Assembly: GCA_965225735.1 (NCBI GenBank)
Contig: CBDDBN010000030.1
Span: 310,001-374,000 of the forward strand
DNA: 64,000 nucleotides
Reading direction: 5' to 3'
Origin: Denitrobaculum sp965225735
GTDB lineage: Bacteria > Pseudomonadota > Alphaproteobacteria > Kiloniellales > Kiloniellaceae
Part shown: positions 17,336 through 27,241 of the stretch, one piece after another
Position numbering within the stretch: the stretch's first letter is position 1
How the letters are laid out: each line of letters begins with the position of its first letter
The notes under the pieces: model-generated
Told to the model about the DNA's origin: nothing
Databases searched by the model: none
What the model saw: the letters and a program-made list of their open reading frames with translations, nothing else
Position numbers and translations under genes: made by a program

Positions 17336-19558
17336 TCAAGTTTCAAAAAACAGGCCGGCTTCAAGGCCGAACCGCAAATATTCTTCCAGCCGAATGCGCA
17401 AATTGGCTTCCCGTTGCGGCTGGAACAGCAGGTGGTACACGCCCATCTCACCGCCGTCCGACGCGCCCTTACGAATTTCTTCTGGCGCAGCTTGGCGCAG
17501 TTGGGCGTAGGCCGGCGCAGAGGCACTCAGAGCTGTGAAGCTGGGACGCAGCCAACGCCGGATGCGCAGCGCAATCAGAGCCCGGTCCGCCGCACTCACA
17601 GGAAGACCGGTTTCCTCTTCGCGTGCCGTTATCGCCTGATCGATTGCCAGCTGGGGCTGACAACGATAGCGCCGCGGAGTCACAGAGCCGTCGGGCACGT
17701 AACTGAAGCGCATGCAGCCCTCCTGCTTACGCAGGCTGTACACGGGCGCAGAGCCATCGCCAGGGTCGCGCGCAAAGAGAATGCTGTCAGAAACCAGAGG
17801 AAAGCTGCGCGCGAGAACCCGTCCGATCACCGTTGAAGTGAGGATTGTCAGGGCGCCACCGGCATCACCCTCTCCGCCGAGCCCGGAAATCGCCAAGCCC
17901 TCGGGGCTCTCCAGCGAAGCTGCAGCGGCGGCGTCGATAATTGTGTCCTCAAGACGCAGGTTCGTCGTGTCGAGCATGCGCAGAGGACCCGTGATGCAAC
18001 GCGTCAGGCTGAACTCCACGCCGGTCGCCGTGATACGCAGGCTCTCGTTTCCTGGACTCTGCGGCGCACCGGCGGGCGTGAACGACAGGCCGGGGATCAG
18101 AGTCATATGGGACAGCTCGACCGCCCCCAGCGACGCACCTACCGGATCCGGAACAACGTGAAGCGGTACCCCTTCAATGACCAGTCCGTTGAGATTGACG
18201 CGCGCGTCGGCGCCGCCTTGAATCTCGATTGGAGCCGCCGCACGCAGGATCGGCCGAATGCCGTCAGCAGCACGCAAACCGACCTCCGTGCCTTCCGCAG
18301 CGATGATCGTTGCGGGTGCCGCAAAGACGTCATTGACCGTGATCTCAACGATGCCGCCATCAGGCTGAAGTGCGTCCAACGCATCCTGCAGAGTGGCATG
18401 TTCGACGCTCGGAAAAGCAATCACCGGCGTTCCGCCAGCCGGCGATGCCAAGCTTGCGGCACGATTGTACTCACCGCCGCCGATAGGCGCGGGAAAGGCC
18501 TGGTGATAAGTAACGCGGACTTCGCCGTCTTCCGGCTGCGGGAAAGCCATTCGGCCCAGCTCCGGATCGACGCGCACCAGCGCGTTGGGCGCCGGAACTT
18601 CAGGCGCTGGTGCGCCTTCGAGATCAGCCAGTTCGCCCGGATCAATGGGGTCGTGGGGCGAATGGTTCCAGCCGGGCGCGTCGTCGGACAAGTCGCAGGC
18701 TTCGATCCGGGTGACAGGGATGGCGGTGCCATCCACGAAGATCTCAAAACTACGCAGAGCGCCGGTCGTTGTGCGGCCATACCAGAGGCCCGGGTCCTCG
18801 TGCAACACCCGTCGCGTAATGGCACCCGGCACGTTGATCGGTTGCGCAAGGCTCTCGATCTCCGTCTCGGCCTCCTGCCGGTTGACGAGCTGGCGCGGCG
18901 CACCGAGGGGATCGAAAAGATAGCGCCGTCCATCGACCTGCGTGGTCGGCACAGACGTCAGGCTCTGTGCTTCCAGCCGCCAGAGAAAAATGCCGATGTT
19001 GGGCAGATTGTGCTTGCCGCCGGAACTCTTGCGGCCTTCGCTTTGCGTGATCGAACGCACGTCCACCGAGCGTGTGACCGGGTCGAACGCCTGCCCCAAG
19101 GGTTCGAAGGTCAGCGGATCGTGAAGGTCAGGTGTTGCATGATGTAAAGGACGGATGTGATTCATGTGCTGGCAGGTCGCCACCAACTGGAAGTACTCGA
19201 CGACGCGAGCCGGCCAGCCGGTCACGTCGCGCGCCAGTTGCTCCAGGACAGCCGCGGTGCCTTTGCGCCGGCGGTAACCAATGGTATTGGCCACCTCGGC
19301 CCGGCTGCCCGCCGTCAGCCCCTCTACGGGAAAGAGCGTGCGATAGCCGATGACGCCGCCGATGTAGGGCGCCGCCCAGGGCGCACAGGTCTCGATAAAG
19401 AGATCGTCGAGCAGCTGTTCGATGTTCTCTTCGACCACGGCGCCCTCACGCGCCAGAATCGCGATCAGCGCACGCAAAGGTTCGCCCTCGTCCGCATCGC
19501 GCAGCCGGTGGACGGCGGGTAGAAGCTGATAAAGCGTGTCAGCGTTGATCCGGTTCAT
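17336..19558 (-). CDS. gpI-like tail/baseplate protein with beta-helix extension
   Basis: This 740-residue protein begins MNRINADTLYQLLPAVHRLR and then APYIGGVIGYRTLF and GYRRRKGTAAVLEQLARDVT, matching the phage tail protein I-like domain found in eCIS loci. The C-terminal two thirds look like a beta-helix (EHATLQDALDALQPDGGIVE onwards) with repeated Ala/Gly/Asp-rich strands. The family attaches fibres to the baseplate in phages, and an equivalent role is inferred. The start overlaps the preceding baseplate gene by 4 nt. A later helical tail (AYAQLRQAAPEEIRKG) precedes the stop. Confidence 0.78.
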   Translation of the reverse strand: MNRINADTLYQLLPAVHRLRDADEGEPLRALIAILAREGAVVEENIEQLLDDLFIETCAPWAAPYIGGVIGYRTLFPVEGLTAGSRAEVANTIGYRRRKGTAAVLEQLARDVTGWPARVVEYFQLVATCQHMNHIRPLHHATPDLHDPLTFEPLGQAFDPVTRSVDVRSITQSEGRKSSGGKHNLPNIGIFLWRLEAQSLTSVPTTQVDGRRYLFDPLGAPRQLVNRQEAETEIESLAQPINVPGAITRRVLHEDPGLWYGRTTTGALRSFEIFVDGTAIPVTRIEACDLSDDAPGWNHSPHDPIDPGELADLEGAPAPEVPAPNALVRVDPELGRMAFPQPEDGEVRVTYHQAFPAPIGGGEYNRAASLASPAGGTPVIAFPSVEHATLQDALDALQPDGGIVEITVNDVFAAPATIIAAEGTEVGLRAADGIRPILRAAAPIEIQGGADARVNLNGLVIEGVPLHVVPDPVGASLGAVELSHMTLIPGLSFTPAGAPQSPGNESLRITATGVEFSLTRCITGPLRMLDTTNLRLEDTIIDAAAAASLESPEGLAISGLGGEGDAGGALTILTSTVIGRVLARSFPLVSDSILFARDPGDGSAPVYSLRKQEGCMRFSYVPDGSVTPRRYRCQPQLAIDQAITAREEETGLPVSAADRALIALRIRRWLRPSFTALSASAPAYAQLRQAAPEEIRKGASDGGEMGVYHLLFQPQREANLRIRLEEYLRFGLEAGLFFET

Positions 19559-22386
19559 GCCATCACCTCCAGCAGGTCGAAGGGTTCTGGCGAGAGCGTC
19601 AGAATCTCTGCTGGCAACAGCGAACCGTCGCTACCCCGCCGTCCAGCCTGTGAGACCAGGAGACGATGGTCCGTAGGATTATCTTGCGGTGTGGTCTCGC
19701 GGTAGAGCCGGTCGATATCGACCGCGACCACGCCTCCAACTTCATGGGCACGCGCGGCGATGTCGCTCAAAGCTACGGCCTGGGCAAAATCCCTGCGGTC
19801 GAAGCTGAAGGCGTCCCGCAAAGCAGCCTCGACATCGCTCAACACAGTCGTGGAGTCATAGGCCTTATCCACAGCGACCTTCAGACCCAGACGGAAATTG
19901 GCAGGCTGATAATCGATCAGATCGAAGGTTACCAGCGGGTCTCCGTAAGTCCGGTAAGCCTCGAGGAGCGCAGAAAAAACCGGACCGTCGCTGGGAATCT
20001 CCACGCCGTCATCGCCCGCAACCGTTACGAGGATCCGGCGCGTTTCGCCCTGCCAGATCCAGCGCGCGTCCGCCTTGGCGATACCGGGAAAACCTAGCGC
20101 GAAATCCCGATAGTCCGTGACCGAAACCACGCGCCCCAGGGTGAGTGTGTAGATCGGCGCATTGCGCCGCGCTGCGCTTGAGGTTTCCGCATTTGCGCCG
20201 CCGCTCGATGGCAGTGGATTGACCACCTCGCGCAAACCTAGGGGGCGATCGAGCGCAAGCGAGAGCTGACCGGACTTCAGATTGCCCGCCTTCCCAAGGC
20301 CCTTGCGGTATTCTGCCTGGATGTTGTCCCGGCCAGCCGGTGGCCGCGCGCCAGAGATACCATCGCCAAAATGGATTGTCGTTTCGCCAGCGTCGGACAA
20401 AGAGGTGGCAAATACACGCTCGTCCGGCTGACGCGCGTAGAGGTTCGGCACCTCATCCCACTCGACACCGTCGACCCGCAGCTCCAGCGTGGAAGCCACG
20501 CCGTTCTCGGTGGCGGCCACCAGATGCGTGACGGGGTTTTGCTTTAACAGCGCGGTTTGGAAAGGACGGGAAGGATCGCCGCCACCCAAAATGTCCGCGA
20601 CGCTCTCCCCATGCGATGCGGTCGCCACATTGGCATGAATAGAGAGGTCACGCCTGTCGAATGCCTGCGTCAAAGCGTCCCGTAGGATAAGACGCGAATG
20701 GGTCGCATCCACGACCTCGACCCGATCGAGGACCGCGGTTTCGGCAACGATCTCGGCAGTTTCCTCCGCAACGACGGTCTCGAAATCACTCTGCGGGCCA
20801 TCCACCTGACCGATGAAACCATCCGCATCCATCAGCTCCCAGGTAAAGACACCTGGATTGCCGGGAATTGGAATAGGTTCCGAAACAAGCGCTATACTTT
20901 GCCCCTTGTCGAGCGCGCGGGTCTCTCCGCTTACCGCAGTCAGGATAAGATCGTCGCTCAGCGCTCGCAGCGCCGCACGACGCCCCGCAAACATCAGCAG
21001 GCGACCTTCGGGCAAGTCCGTTGCGGCAATGTCGAGTTCGATCGCGTTACCAAAGACCGGATCGATCAAAGGTGTTTCGGCGAAGACAACTTCCTCGCTG
21101 CCGCCGTAGACCGAAACCCGACGGTATTCGGACCGGAAAGTCGTTAGACCTTCAGTGCTGTCGAGCGTAAGCCGGGATGCCTTGCCACTGATGGCATAGC
21201 GCGCCTCACTGTCGTCCTGCGCCTCCACAATCTTGTAGAGTTCAGCATATCCGCTCGGCAATGTGAGAACGGCCCAGCTATCCTGCACGAATTCCTTGTA
21301 AACCGCGTCGAGCGAGATCTGATCGCTGCCCGGAAAACTGTAAGACCAGTCACCGACGTTCGTGGCAGAGCCCTGGATCCGCGAGGGCGAACTATAGGTT
21401 GGCCCATCGCCAATCACGATAACGAAAGGCCCTTCCGTATAACCGAAGCTGTCACGCTGTTCGCTGGATAGAACGCGTGGATGGGGCGCGTTATACCCGA
21501 AGAGCGAAGCACGTTGGCGCATAACGTAGAAGCGATGATCCACCTGCGCCGGTAGCCCCGGCGGCGTGTCCGAACCCAAAGGCTGATCCCAGCGGACACG
21601 GGTTTTATTGAGATCGGGATGGGGATCGACTTCCAGGATCCTCCGGAAATCCCAGAGTTCGGACCCCGGATCGTAATCCGGCGCTTTCGGATCGCCGCGC
21701 TGACGGCCGACAATTACGATGGCATCGCCGACCTGAAGCGTGGGCAAGCCTTCCAACCAGGTTTCCAGATCGTCGTCGACAGGTACGATGCGGCGGTTCT
21801 GACGCGGGCGCAGGCGGTTCCAGGCAACACGGGCCTGGAAGGTCTCTAGTGTCTCGAAGGTTTGCGGTTCTTCGTCGGGGCCCGGCTGACTTTGAACGCG
21901 CGTTCCGGCCGGCACCGCCAAATCAGCAACGTCCGCTTCGGCGCCCGGCGGATCGTCCATGAGAAAAACGAGATCGGTCTCGGCGGCCGAACCGGGATGC
22001 AGCCGGTAGCCGATCAAGCGCGCGATCTCACCCACCGAAAGCCGTTCGGGCGCAGTCTGGATATAAGCCTCGTTGGCATGACGTTCCTGATAAAAGCTCA
22101 AGACGTCGCAAACGCTCGCCCAGGCATCGATCAGGGCGATTGTGAAATCGTCATCCTCACGTGTGCCAAGACCCAGCAACTGCGGATGGGATGAGGATGC
22201 AAGGCTCGCCAGCATCGAGGCTTTGAAGCGGCCATGGTCCCCAACCCGATAGGCGATCGCGGAAAGATTAGGTCGATTGACGACCGATTGCAGTGTCGAA
22301 AGCGTGGTGCCGTCGCAACATTCGCAGGTGCTGCCAGAGGTCGGCTCCAGATCCGGTTGACCTATGTGGATAGGGGCATCGCTCAC
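19555..22386 (-). CDS. Baseplate J-like protein, second copy (eCIS)
   Basis: This 943-residue protein has the J-like wedge signatures EDDDFTIALIDAWASVCDVL and SFYQERHANEAY near the N terminus and, near the C terminus, VVSVTDYRDFALGFPGIAKA with QGETRRILVTVAG. Such proteins form the baseplate wedge of contractile injection systems (Afp12-like). An N-terminal Cys pair (CECCDG) is shared with other eCIS relatives. It overlaps both neighbours by 4 nt. Its length is far above the simple phage gpJ, as is common in eCIS. It is a structural protein with no enzymatic motif visible. Confidence 0.85.
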   Translation of the reverse strand: MSDAPIHIGQPDLEPTSGSTCECCDGTTLSTLQSVVNRPNLSAIAYRVGDHGRFKASMLASLASSSHPQLLGLGTREDDDFTIALIDAWASVCDVLSFYQERHANEAYIQTAPERLSVGEIARLIGYRLHPGSAAETDLVFLMDDPPGAEADVADLAVPAGTRVQSQPGPDEEPQTFETLETFQARVAWNRLRPRQNRRIVPVDDDLETWLEGLPTLQVGDAIVIVGRQRGDPKAPDYDPGSELWDFRRILEVDPHPDLNKTRVRWDQPLGSDTPPGLPAQVDHRFYVMRQRASLFGYNAPHPRVLSSEQRDSFGYTEGPFVIVIGDGPTYSSPSRIQGSATNVGDWSYSFPGSDQISLDAVYKEFVQDSWAVLTLPSGYAELYKIVEAQDDSEARYAISGKASRLTLDSTEGLTTFRSEYRRVSVYGGSEEVVFAETPLIDPVFGNAIELDIAATDLPEGRLLMFAGRRAALRALSDDLILTAVSGETRALDKGQSIALVSEPIPIPGNPGVFTWELMDADGFIGQVDGPQSDFETVVAEETAEIVAETAVLDRVEVVDATHSRLILRDALTQAFDRRDLSIHANVATASHGESVADILGGGDPSRPFQTALLKQNPVTHLVAATENGVASTLELRVDGVEWDEVPNLYARQPDERVFATSLSDAGETTIHFGDGISGARPPAGRDNIQAEYRKGLGKAGNLKSGQLSLALDRPLGLREVVNPLPSSGGANAETSSAARRNAPIYTLTLGRVVSVTDYRDFALGFPGIAKADARWIWQGETRRILVTVAGDDGVEIPSDGPVFSALLEAYRTYGDPLVTFDLIDYQPANFRLGLKVAVDKAYDSTTVLSDVEAALRDAFSFDRRDFAQAVALSDIAARAHEVGGVVAVDIDRLYRETTPQDNPTDHRLLVSQAGRRGSDGSLLPAEILTLSPEPFDLLEVMA

Positions 22387-24905
22387 TTGCCACCTCCCAT
22401 TTCTAACGTAATAGAACCTCGCTCGGGGAAGTTGGGATCGTTTTCGAGCTGTGCGATTTCGAGCCGTCCGAGCTCGATGACACCGTCCTTGAGAGGCGTC
22501 GTTGTCGTGGTGCCCCGCCGCCGGAACCGCGTTGCCTTGACGGAGGTGACGCCTTCCACTGCCATCACGGCCGCGTAGATGGGACTGAGATAAACCGCTT
22601 CGCCGAAGCTCAGATTATCCGGATGGAAATGCCCGAGCGTCCCGTTGCTGCTCCGGCCAGTGCCGAGCACCTCCAGAACCTCGCGCCGGACTTCCGAGCG
22701 GAAGTGGTCCGGGCTGGCGCAGACAAAGAGACCCAGCTCTAAGGCAACAAATCTGGGTGAATCGATCTCCAGGTCGTAACCGGCCATCCGGAAGCGGTCG
22801 AGGAACAGACGTAAATCCGCTTCGAACTCCGGCGTCACAGGCCGACCGCCGAAGCGGTCTATCGTCACGAAGACGGTATGTCCGTGACCGTTCCAGCGAA
22901 AAGTCGCCGCCGCGCGCTGCACATCAGGGTGCCGGCGGGCAACGTCAGCATAGTCTTCGGGTGTCACTGCCCGTTCCTGACGCCGGTAGGCATAGGGCGC
23001 GGCCTGACGCACCTCTTCCATGCTCTCCGGGTCGACGCCGCCCGTGGCAGGTAGAGGATTGCGGATGGCGGCAACACCGCCCTGATCGGTGACCAGATGG
23101 CGTAAGGCGCCAGCACCTATGTTGCCCGACGCCCCGTTGCCGACCCGATAAGAAGCTGTGAAGGCGGTACGGCTGTTGGGACGGCGCCCGTTCAGATCGT
23201 CACCAAAGCGCAACCGCGCACGACCATCGCGTTCGGTTTCGACAACGAAGTGCCGGTCACTGGGGAAAGACTGCAACAGGTCGCGCCGCGCCAGCCAACG
23301 TTCCGAAGGTGTGAGATCGTCGTCGAGGCGCACTGCCGGCCGCCGATTGTCAGTTCGCTGGTCCATAGCGGCAAAGGCAGAGGGACTGGCATCGGGATCG
23401 TAGTCCGGCGACACCTGCGTCACTGGGCCGAGCGCGAGATGAGGACGGTATCGAACAGGTAGCGGAACAGGGTCGGCACGTTCGCAGGAATCGTCCGTGG
23501 TTTCTGGTACCAGGCTCAAGTGCGGTACCGGAACCCGTGGCAACTCCTCACCCGAAATCGAACGCCCGTGATCCGCCAGCACCACATTCCCGAGCGCATG
23601 CGAGACGCGCGTGACCGGCCCGCCGCCTACGGCATCATCCAGCGTCGAGGAAATGCAGAAGGGGAATGGCAAAGCATCCTCCTCCGCCCAGCGAATCTCC
23701 GTGATATCCGCGCCGGTCAGATCGTCCGTCAAACCGCTTTCCAAGGCGCAGAGCCGGACAGCATGCCGAAGCTTCGGGTCCGCATCGGCCGTCAGGCCCG
23801 TGCGCGGTCCAACCCGTTCCTCGAAAATGAGCACGTCGCCAACGGCAAGGTCGGGAAAGTTCCCCGCCAGGGTGGCGCGGGTTGCACCTTTTGGCAGGCA
23901 GCAAGCGGCGTCGCCCCATTCGTAAAAGTCCATGGCATTGTGCGCAACGAAGAGCTCTTTATCGTGCAGCGGCTCGAAGACCAGCGGCATGCGGGTCAAA
24001 ACCCGCTCTTCTTCCGCAGGCGCGACCACCGGCTCGAGACCCGGCAAGCGGGTCAAAAAACGTTCCTCGTCTCGTCGAATCGTCACGCCATCCGCATCAA
24101 CATCGACCTGGACCCAGACCCGCGCATTGCCGCCGTCGTGCATCCTGTAGTCGACAAGACGTGCATGGCGGCGCACAGAGGAACGGCGGCGCGCAGTCGC
24201 CAGATAGCTCTCGGTCGCGACCGCGTCTTGGGCATAACTCAGCCGATCACCCGTGAAGGCCAATAACTCGACGAGAGTGACCCCCAGATCCGCGACATTG
24301 CGTTCCCGCCAATCCGGCATGATCTGTGCCATACGGTTCAGCATGAGGCGCCGGAAGCTCTGATAGTCCTTCGCCAGATAGGAAATGTCTGGTGTGCCGG
24401 GCACATCCTCCGGACAGTCATTGCGCGGCGCACAGTCGAAATCCGTCGGACATTCGACTTTGAAAGAGAAATTGACGAGCGCGAGCAGCCGGTCGATTCC
24501 CAGCGGCGGCGACAGAGCGCCAGCCGTGGCCACAAGACGCAGGCTGTAGGTGGCATAATCGCCGTTGGAGTCCGTGCGTAAGACCAGGACATGGTCCGCT
24601 TCCGGCAAGCCCGTAAGAAAACCCGGCAGTCCTGCTTCGATCGGATCGATCAGCGTGAGATCCGGCGCATCCGCGCGGGTGATCCACTCGATCCCGATTC
24701 CCGTCACCCGCTCGCCACCGGTTAGTTCCAGGTTATCGAGCGTCAGGTCCGGCGCCGGCTTCAGAAACCGCAGCAACAGGGTCCGCTGGCGCGGCGTATT
24801 GTCCGGCGCCTCGAGGTCCAAAACCTCGATGAAATCGATCCCGTTGAGAACCGGATCCGCCAGCACCAGTTCGCGGCGGCGGGCGTCGCAGCAATGATAG
24901 ATCAC
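22383..24905 (-). CDS. Baseplate J-like protein, first copy (eCIS)
   Basis: This 840-residue baseplate protein starts MIYHCCDARRRELVLADPVL. It has DISYLAKDYQSFRRLMLNRM and NVADLGVTLVELLAFTGDRL, classic features of the larger eCIS J-like component (Afp11-like), and a C-terminal gpJ-like segment (RQERAVTPEDYADVARRHPD, then VFVTIDRFGG). It presumably pairs with the downstream J-like protein to form the wedge heterodimer. ATGA overlaps link it to the gp25 gene upstream and the second J-like gene downstream. Confidence 0.85.
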   Translation of the reverse strand: MIYHCCDARRRELVLADPVLNGIDFIEVLDLEAPDNTPRQRTLLLRFLKPAPDLTLDNLELTGGERVTGIGIEWITRADAPDLTLIDPIEAGLPGFLTGLPEADHVLVLRTDSNGDYATYSLRLVATAGALSPPLGIDRLLALVNFSFKVECPTDFDCAPRNDCPEDVPGTPDISYLAKDYQSFRRLMLNRMAQIMPDWRERNVADLGVTLVELLAFTGDRLSYAQDAVATESYLATARRRSSVRRHARLVDYRMHDGGNARVWVQVDVDADGVTIRRDEERFLTRLPGLEPVVAPAEEERVLTRMPLVFEPLHDKELFVAHNAMDFYEWGDAACCLPKGATRATLAGNFPDLAVGDVLIFEERVGPRTGLTADADPKLRHAVRLCALESGLTDDLTGADITEIRWAEEDALPFPFCISSTLDDAVGGGPVTRVSHALGNVVLADHGRSISGEELPRVPVPHLSLVPETTDDSCERADPVPLPVRYRPHLALGPVTQVSPDYDPDASPSAFAAMDQRTDNRRPAVRLDDDLTPSERWLARRDLLQSFPSDRHFVVETERDGRARLRFGDDLNGRRPNSRTAFTASYRVGNGASGNIGAGALRHLVTDQGGVAAIRNPLPATGGVDPESMEEVRQAAPYAYRRQERAVTPEDYADVARRHPDVQRAAATFRWNGHGHTVFVTIDRFGGRPVTPEFEADLRLFLDRFRMAGYDLEIDSPRFVALELGLFVCASPDHFRSEVRREVLEVLGTGRSSNGTLGHFHPDNLSFGEAVYLSPIYAAVMAVEGVTSVKATRFRRRGTTTTTPLKDGVIELGRLEIAQLENDPNFPERGSITLEMGGGK

Positions 24906-25264
24906 GGGCCGCCCTCCATCTCGAATTCCGCCAGTTGCTGCGTGTCGTCACTCAGAAGGCGATAGGCGATGCGAATGCGCAGCGCGGAGTCCACTGCCTC
25001 GGTGCTGACCTCCTCCACCACAATCCGCTGACCGAGATATTGCTGAAGCGCACCTTTGATCATGAACTCTGCCGTCGCAGCCGCTTCCGGACTCGCGGCC
25101 GCGAAAACCAGTTGCAGGATACCCGCACCGAACTCCGGCCGGTTCACCCGCTCGCCCGGAGACGTAAAGAGAATCTGTTCGATCAGATCGCGGACGTGCT
25201 CGCCTTCGCTGACCGTCGCCGTTCGATCGCGCCCGTCGAAGTGATATGGAAAATCGATCTGCAT
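24902..25264 (-). CDS. gp25/GPW baseplate protein (eCIS)
   Basis: This 120-residue protein of the GPW/gp25 family contains EHVRDLIEQILFTSPGERVN and RPEFGAGILQLVF, matching the conserved EFG core of gp25-like wedge proteins, and ends with a beta-rich stretch. In T4 and eCIS, gp25 nucleates sheath assembly at the baseplate. ATG 25264 is chosen over an in-frame TTG at 25279, which would run into the PAAR-like gene. The stop overlaps the first J-like gene by 4 nt. Confidence 0.9.
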   Translation of the reverse strand: MQIDFPYHFDGRDRTATVSEGEHVRDLIEQILFTSPGERVNRPEFGAGILQLVFAAASPEAAATAEFMIKGALQQYLGQRIVVEEVSTEAVDSALRIRIAYRLLSDDTQQLAEFEMEGGP

Positions 25265-25268
25265 GACT

Positions 25269-25589
25269 TCAGGTCCCAATCACACGGGTCTGCGCCTGAA
25301 CGGGCAGCATTGGCGTGCCGGTCGGCACACAGGTACTGACGCTGTCCTGCAGAACCACCGGCGCGCCACCCGCGAAGACTCTTGTCGCGGCAACCACGAA
25401 GGTCCCCGAAACACAGGGTCCATTGCCGCCAGGCGGCACGAAGCCGCAACCTGCGATCACCCAAGGCGAGGTCTGTGTCACCACCGGCTGGCCGGACAAG
25501 AGCACGCGCGGGAAAGGCGTCGTCGGGGTCGCCTGACCGCCGTGACTGCAGGTGACAGTGGCGCCGAGATGAAGCATGGGTCCTGGCAT
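25269..25589 (-). CDS. PAAR-like spike-tip protein (eCIS)
   Basis: This 106-residue protein begins MPGPMLHLGATVTCSHGGQA and ends with VSTCVPTGTPMLPVQAQTRV, resembling short PAAR-like tip proteins of eCIS loci (Afp10-like). Cys and His residues (Cys14, His16 and later Cys) could ligate a metal at the apex. Proline/glycine-rich turns fit a small cone that caps the spike trimer. It lies between the gpV spike and gp25 genes. There is no toxin extension on this PAAR protein. Confidence 0.8.
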   Translation of the reverse strand: MPGPMLHLGATVTCSHGGQATPTTPFPRVLLSGQPVVTQTSPWVIAGCGFVPPGGNGPCVSGTFVVAATRVFAGGAPVVLQDSVSTCVPTGTPMLPVQAQTRVIGT

Positions 25590-25602
25590 GATCGACGTCT
25601 CC

Positions 25603-26112
25603 TTACACCACGGTCAAAGCGCCGTTGTTGATGGTCACGGCCGGTCCGGTCATCACGATGGAAGCCCCCTTGCCGTTCTGGATGTAGATCCCGGTGTCGT
25701 TGACGATGAGCGACGCACCGGTCGCGGTCTTAAGCACGATTCCACCTGTCGGGCCGGGCAAGTCCGTTACCGTGATGCCGTTTTGCAGCAAGGTCTGGAT
25801 CGTCACCGCGGACATACCGGGTGGCGTCAGCTGATGCAGGACCGGCACCTCAGCCGCAGAACCGAAGTAGCAGCCAGTCCAGATCGGATAGTCGGGATCG
25901 CCGCGCTCGAATTCGATCCAAACGCCAGCCCCGATCGGTGGCACGGCGATGCTCCCCGTCTGAATGCCCGCCATGGGGAAGCAGGGCATGGCCCAACTCG
26001 TGAGCGCAACCGACGAAACATCGGGCACAATGGCCTGAATGCGGCCCGTCAGCATAGGATCGACGTTGTTGACCACCGTGCCGCGATATTTACCGAAGTA
26101 GGTTTCTGTCAT
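25603..26112 (-). CDS. gpV-like spike protein (eCIS)
   Basis: This 169-residue protein starts MTETYFGKYRGTVVNNVDPM and continues LTGRIQAIVPDV, the OB-fold opening of gpV/gp5-type baseplate spike proteins. WIEFERGDPDYPIWTGCYFG lies in the core, and the C-terminal third is a repetitive beta-strand spike (GITVTDLPGPTGGIVLKTAT onwards). It should trimerise under the PAAR-like tip. No lysozyme domain is present. It overlaps the gpD-like hub gene by 4 nt. Confidence 0.88.
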   Translation of the reverse strand: MTETYFGKYRGTVVNNVDPMLTGRIQAIVPDVSSVALTSWAMPCFPMAGIQTGSIAVPPIGAGVWIEFERGDPDYPIWTGCYFGSAAEVPVLHQLTPPGMSAVTIQTLLQNGITVTDLPGPTGGIVLKTATGASLIVNDTGIYIQNGKGASIVMTGPAVTINNGALTVV

Positions 26113-27236
26113 GCCGGCACCGATGCTTGTGTGGGCAAAAGCCCGTTGCGTTTCAGGGTGAAAGACTGCTTGTAGGCGCCGCGTGTGAGCTCATGACTCA
26201 CGCTTTCCACATAGTGAACACCGTCAAAGGCCCCGCCTGCGCCGCGCACGCCGACCAGCGAACGCGCCCGCAGGATCTGGCCGTAGCGCACCACATCGAT
26301 CTTGCCCCTGCCCGATACGGCGTCGGAGTGCTGCGCTGCGTGGGCGAAACCCCGCACCACCGCTTCAAAGGGATTGAGCCGCGCGGTATCCCGCAGACGG
26401 GCGATTTTTGGCGGTAGAGGTGGAATGGCTCCCAGCGGCGGATGGAAGGGGATCGCCGAAGGGATCGGGATAGGTATCGGTGCCTTGGTCAACTGGTTCT
26501 GAATGAAGACAATCGGGATCTCCGTGCCGTCCTTGTTGAAGGTGAAGCTGAGTTCCTCGGCATTTGTCGGGCTGCCGGATTCGATGGTAAGCGCCGGCTG
26601 CACTTCTCCGATCCGCACTTCCGGTCCCCAGTAGGCGAAGCTGGTGGCCGGCGCCGGACCCGGTTTCATGAAAAAGGTATAGCCGGCTTCGCGCGCCAGC
26701 ATCCGGATGTAAGCGAGATCCGAATCCTGATGCCGGGGTAGCTTCTCTGTGGGCAGTGGCGGTCCCTCCAGCGACGGAATCACCTGCGGGATCACCCCAA
26801 GCCAGGCATACTTCGCCAGGATCAGGTTGACCCGGACGAAAGGCGGCATCGCCACATAGGGAATGCCTGAAAAGTCGAACAGCTCCATCGTTGCGGTCAG
26901 ATCGCGGCCCATGACCTTTAGCATCGCCGGATTTTGGCCGCTGCCGGGGCTGAGTTCAGTGCGCGTCACGACGCCGTTGATCAAAGGCGTGGCGCGGCCG
27001 TTGACAGTCGCGATCAAAGCGACGCGCAGGATCGGCAGGGCCGAGCCGCCGGCCAGCAAAAAGATCGTGTTCAGCGGCGAGTCTTTTTCGAGCGCGAACA
27101 TGAGGTCGAAGCCACTAGGGGTCTCGCCGGAATTCTCCTGAATGTTGACCGATTGCAGAGCATCGACCACGGCACGCGGCGCGGCCACCGGGACGCCGGG
27201 GCCGAACATGACGGAAAGGTCGATGCCCTTGATCAC
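26109..27236 (-). CDS. gpD-like hub protein (eCIS)
   Basis: This 375-residue protein resembles phage late-control gpD/gp27-like hub proteins. It shows GRDLTATMELFDFSGIPYVA, LPRHQDSDLAYIRMLAREAG and YTFFMKPGP, then a C-terminal segment GQILRARSLVGVRGAGGAFD and DGVHYVESVSHELTRGAYKQ, which is characteristic of the hub carboxy end. In eCIS the gpD and gpV functions may be fused (as in Afp8), but here they are two genes overlapping by 4 nt. It links tube to spike. Confidence 0.85.
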   Translation of the reverse strand: MIKGIDLSVMFGPGVPVAAPRAVVDALQSVNIQENSGETPSGFDLMFALEKDSPLNTIFLLAGGSALPILRVALIATVNGRATPLINGVVTRTELSPGSGQNPAMLKVMGRDLTATMELFDFSGIPYVAMPPFVRVNLILAKYAWLGVIPQVIPSLEGPPLPTEKLPRHQDSDLAYIRMLAREAGYTFFMKPGPAPATSFAYWGPEVRIGEVQPALTIESGSPTNAEELSFTFNKDGTEIPIVFIQNQLTKAPIPIPIPSAIPFHPPLGAIPPLPPKIARLRDTARLNPFEAVVRGFAHAAQHSDAVSGRGKIDVVRYGQILRARSLVGVRGAGGAFDGVHYVESVSHELTRGAYKQSFTLKRNGLLPTQASVPA

Positions 27237-27241
27237 GATGC

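Noticed and set aside
16675..17538. Rightward frame opposite the DUF6519 gene
   Set aside because: It is a shadow of the beta-helix gene in GC-rich DNA, with no ribosome site or domain.
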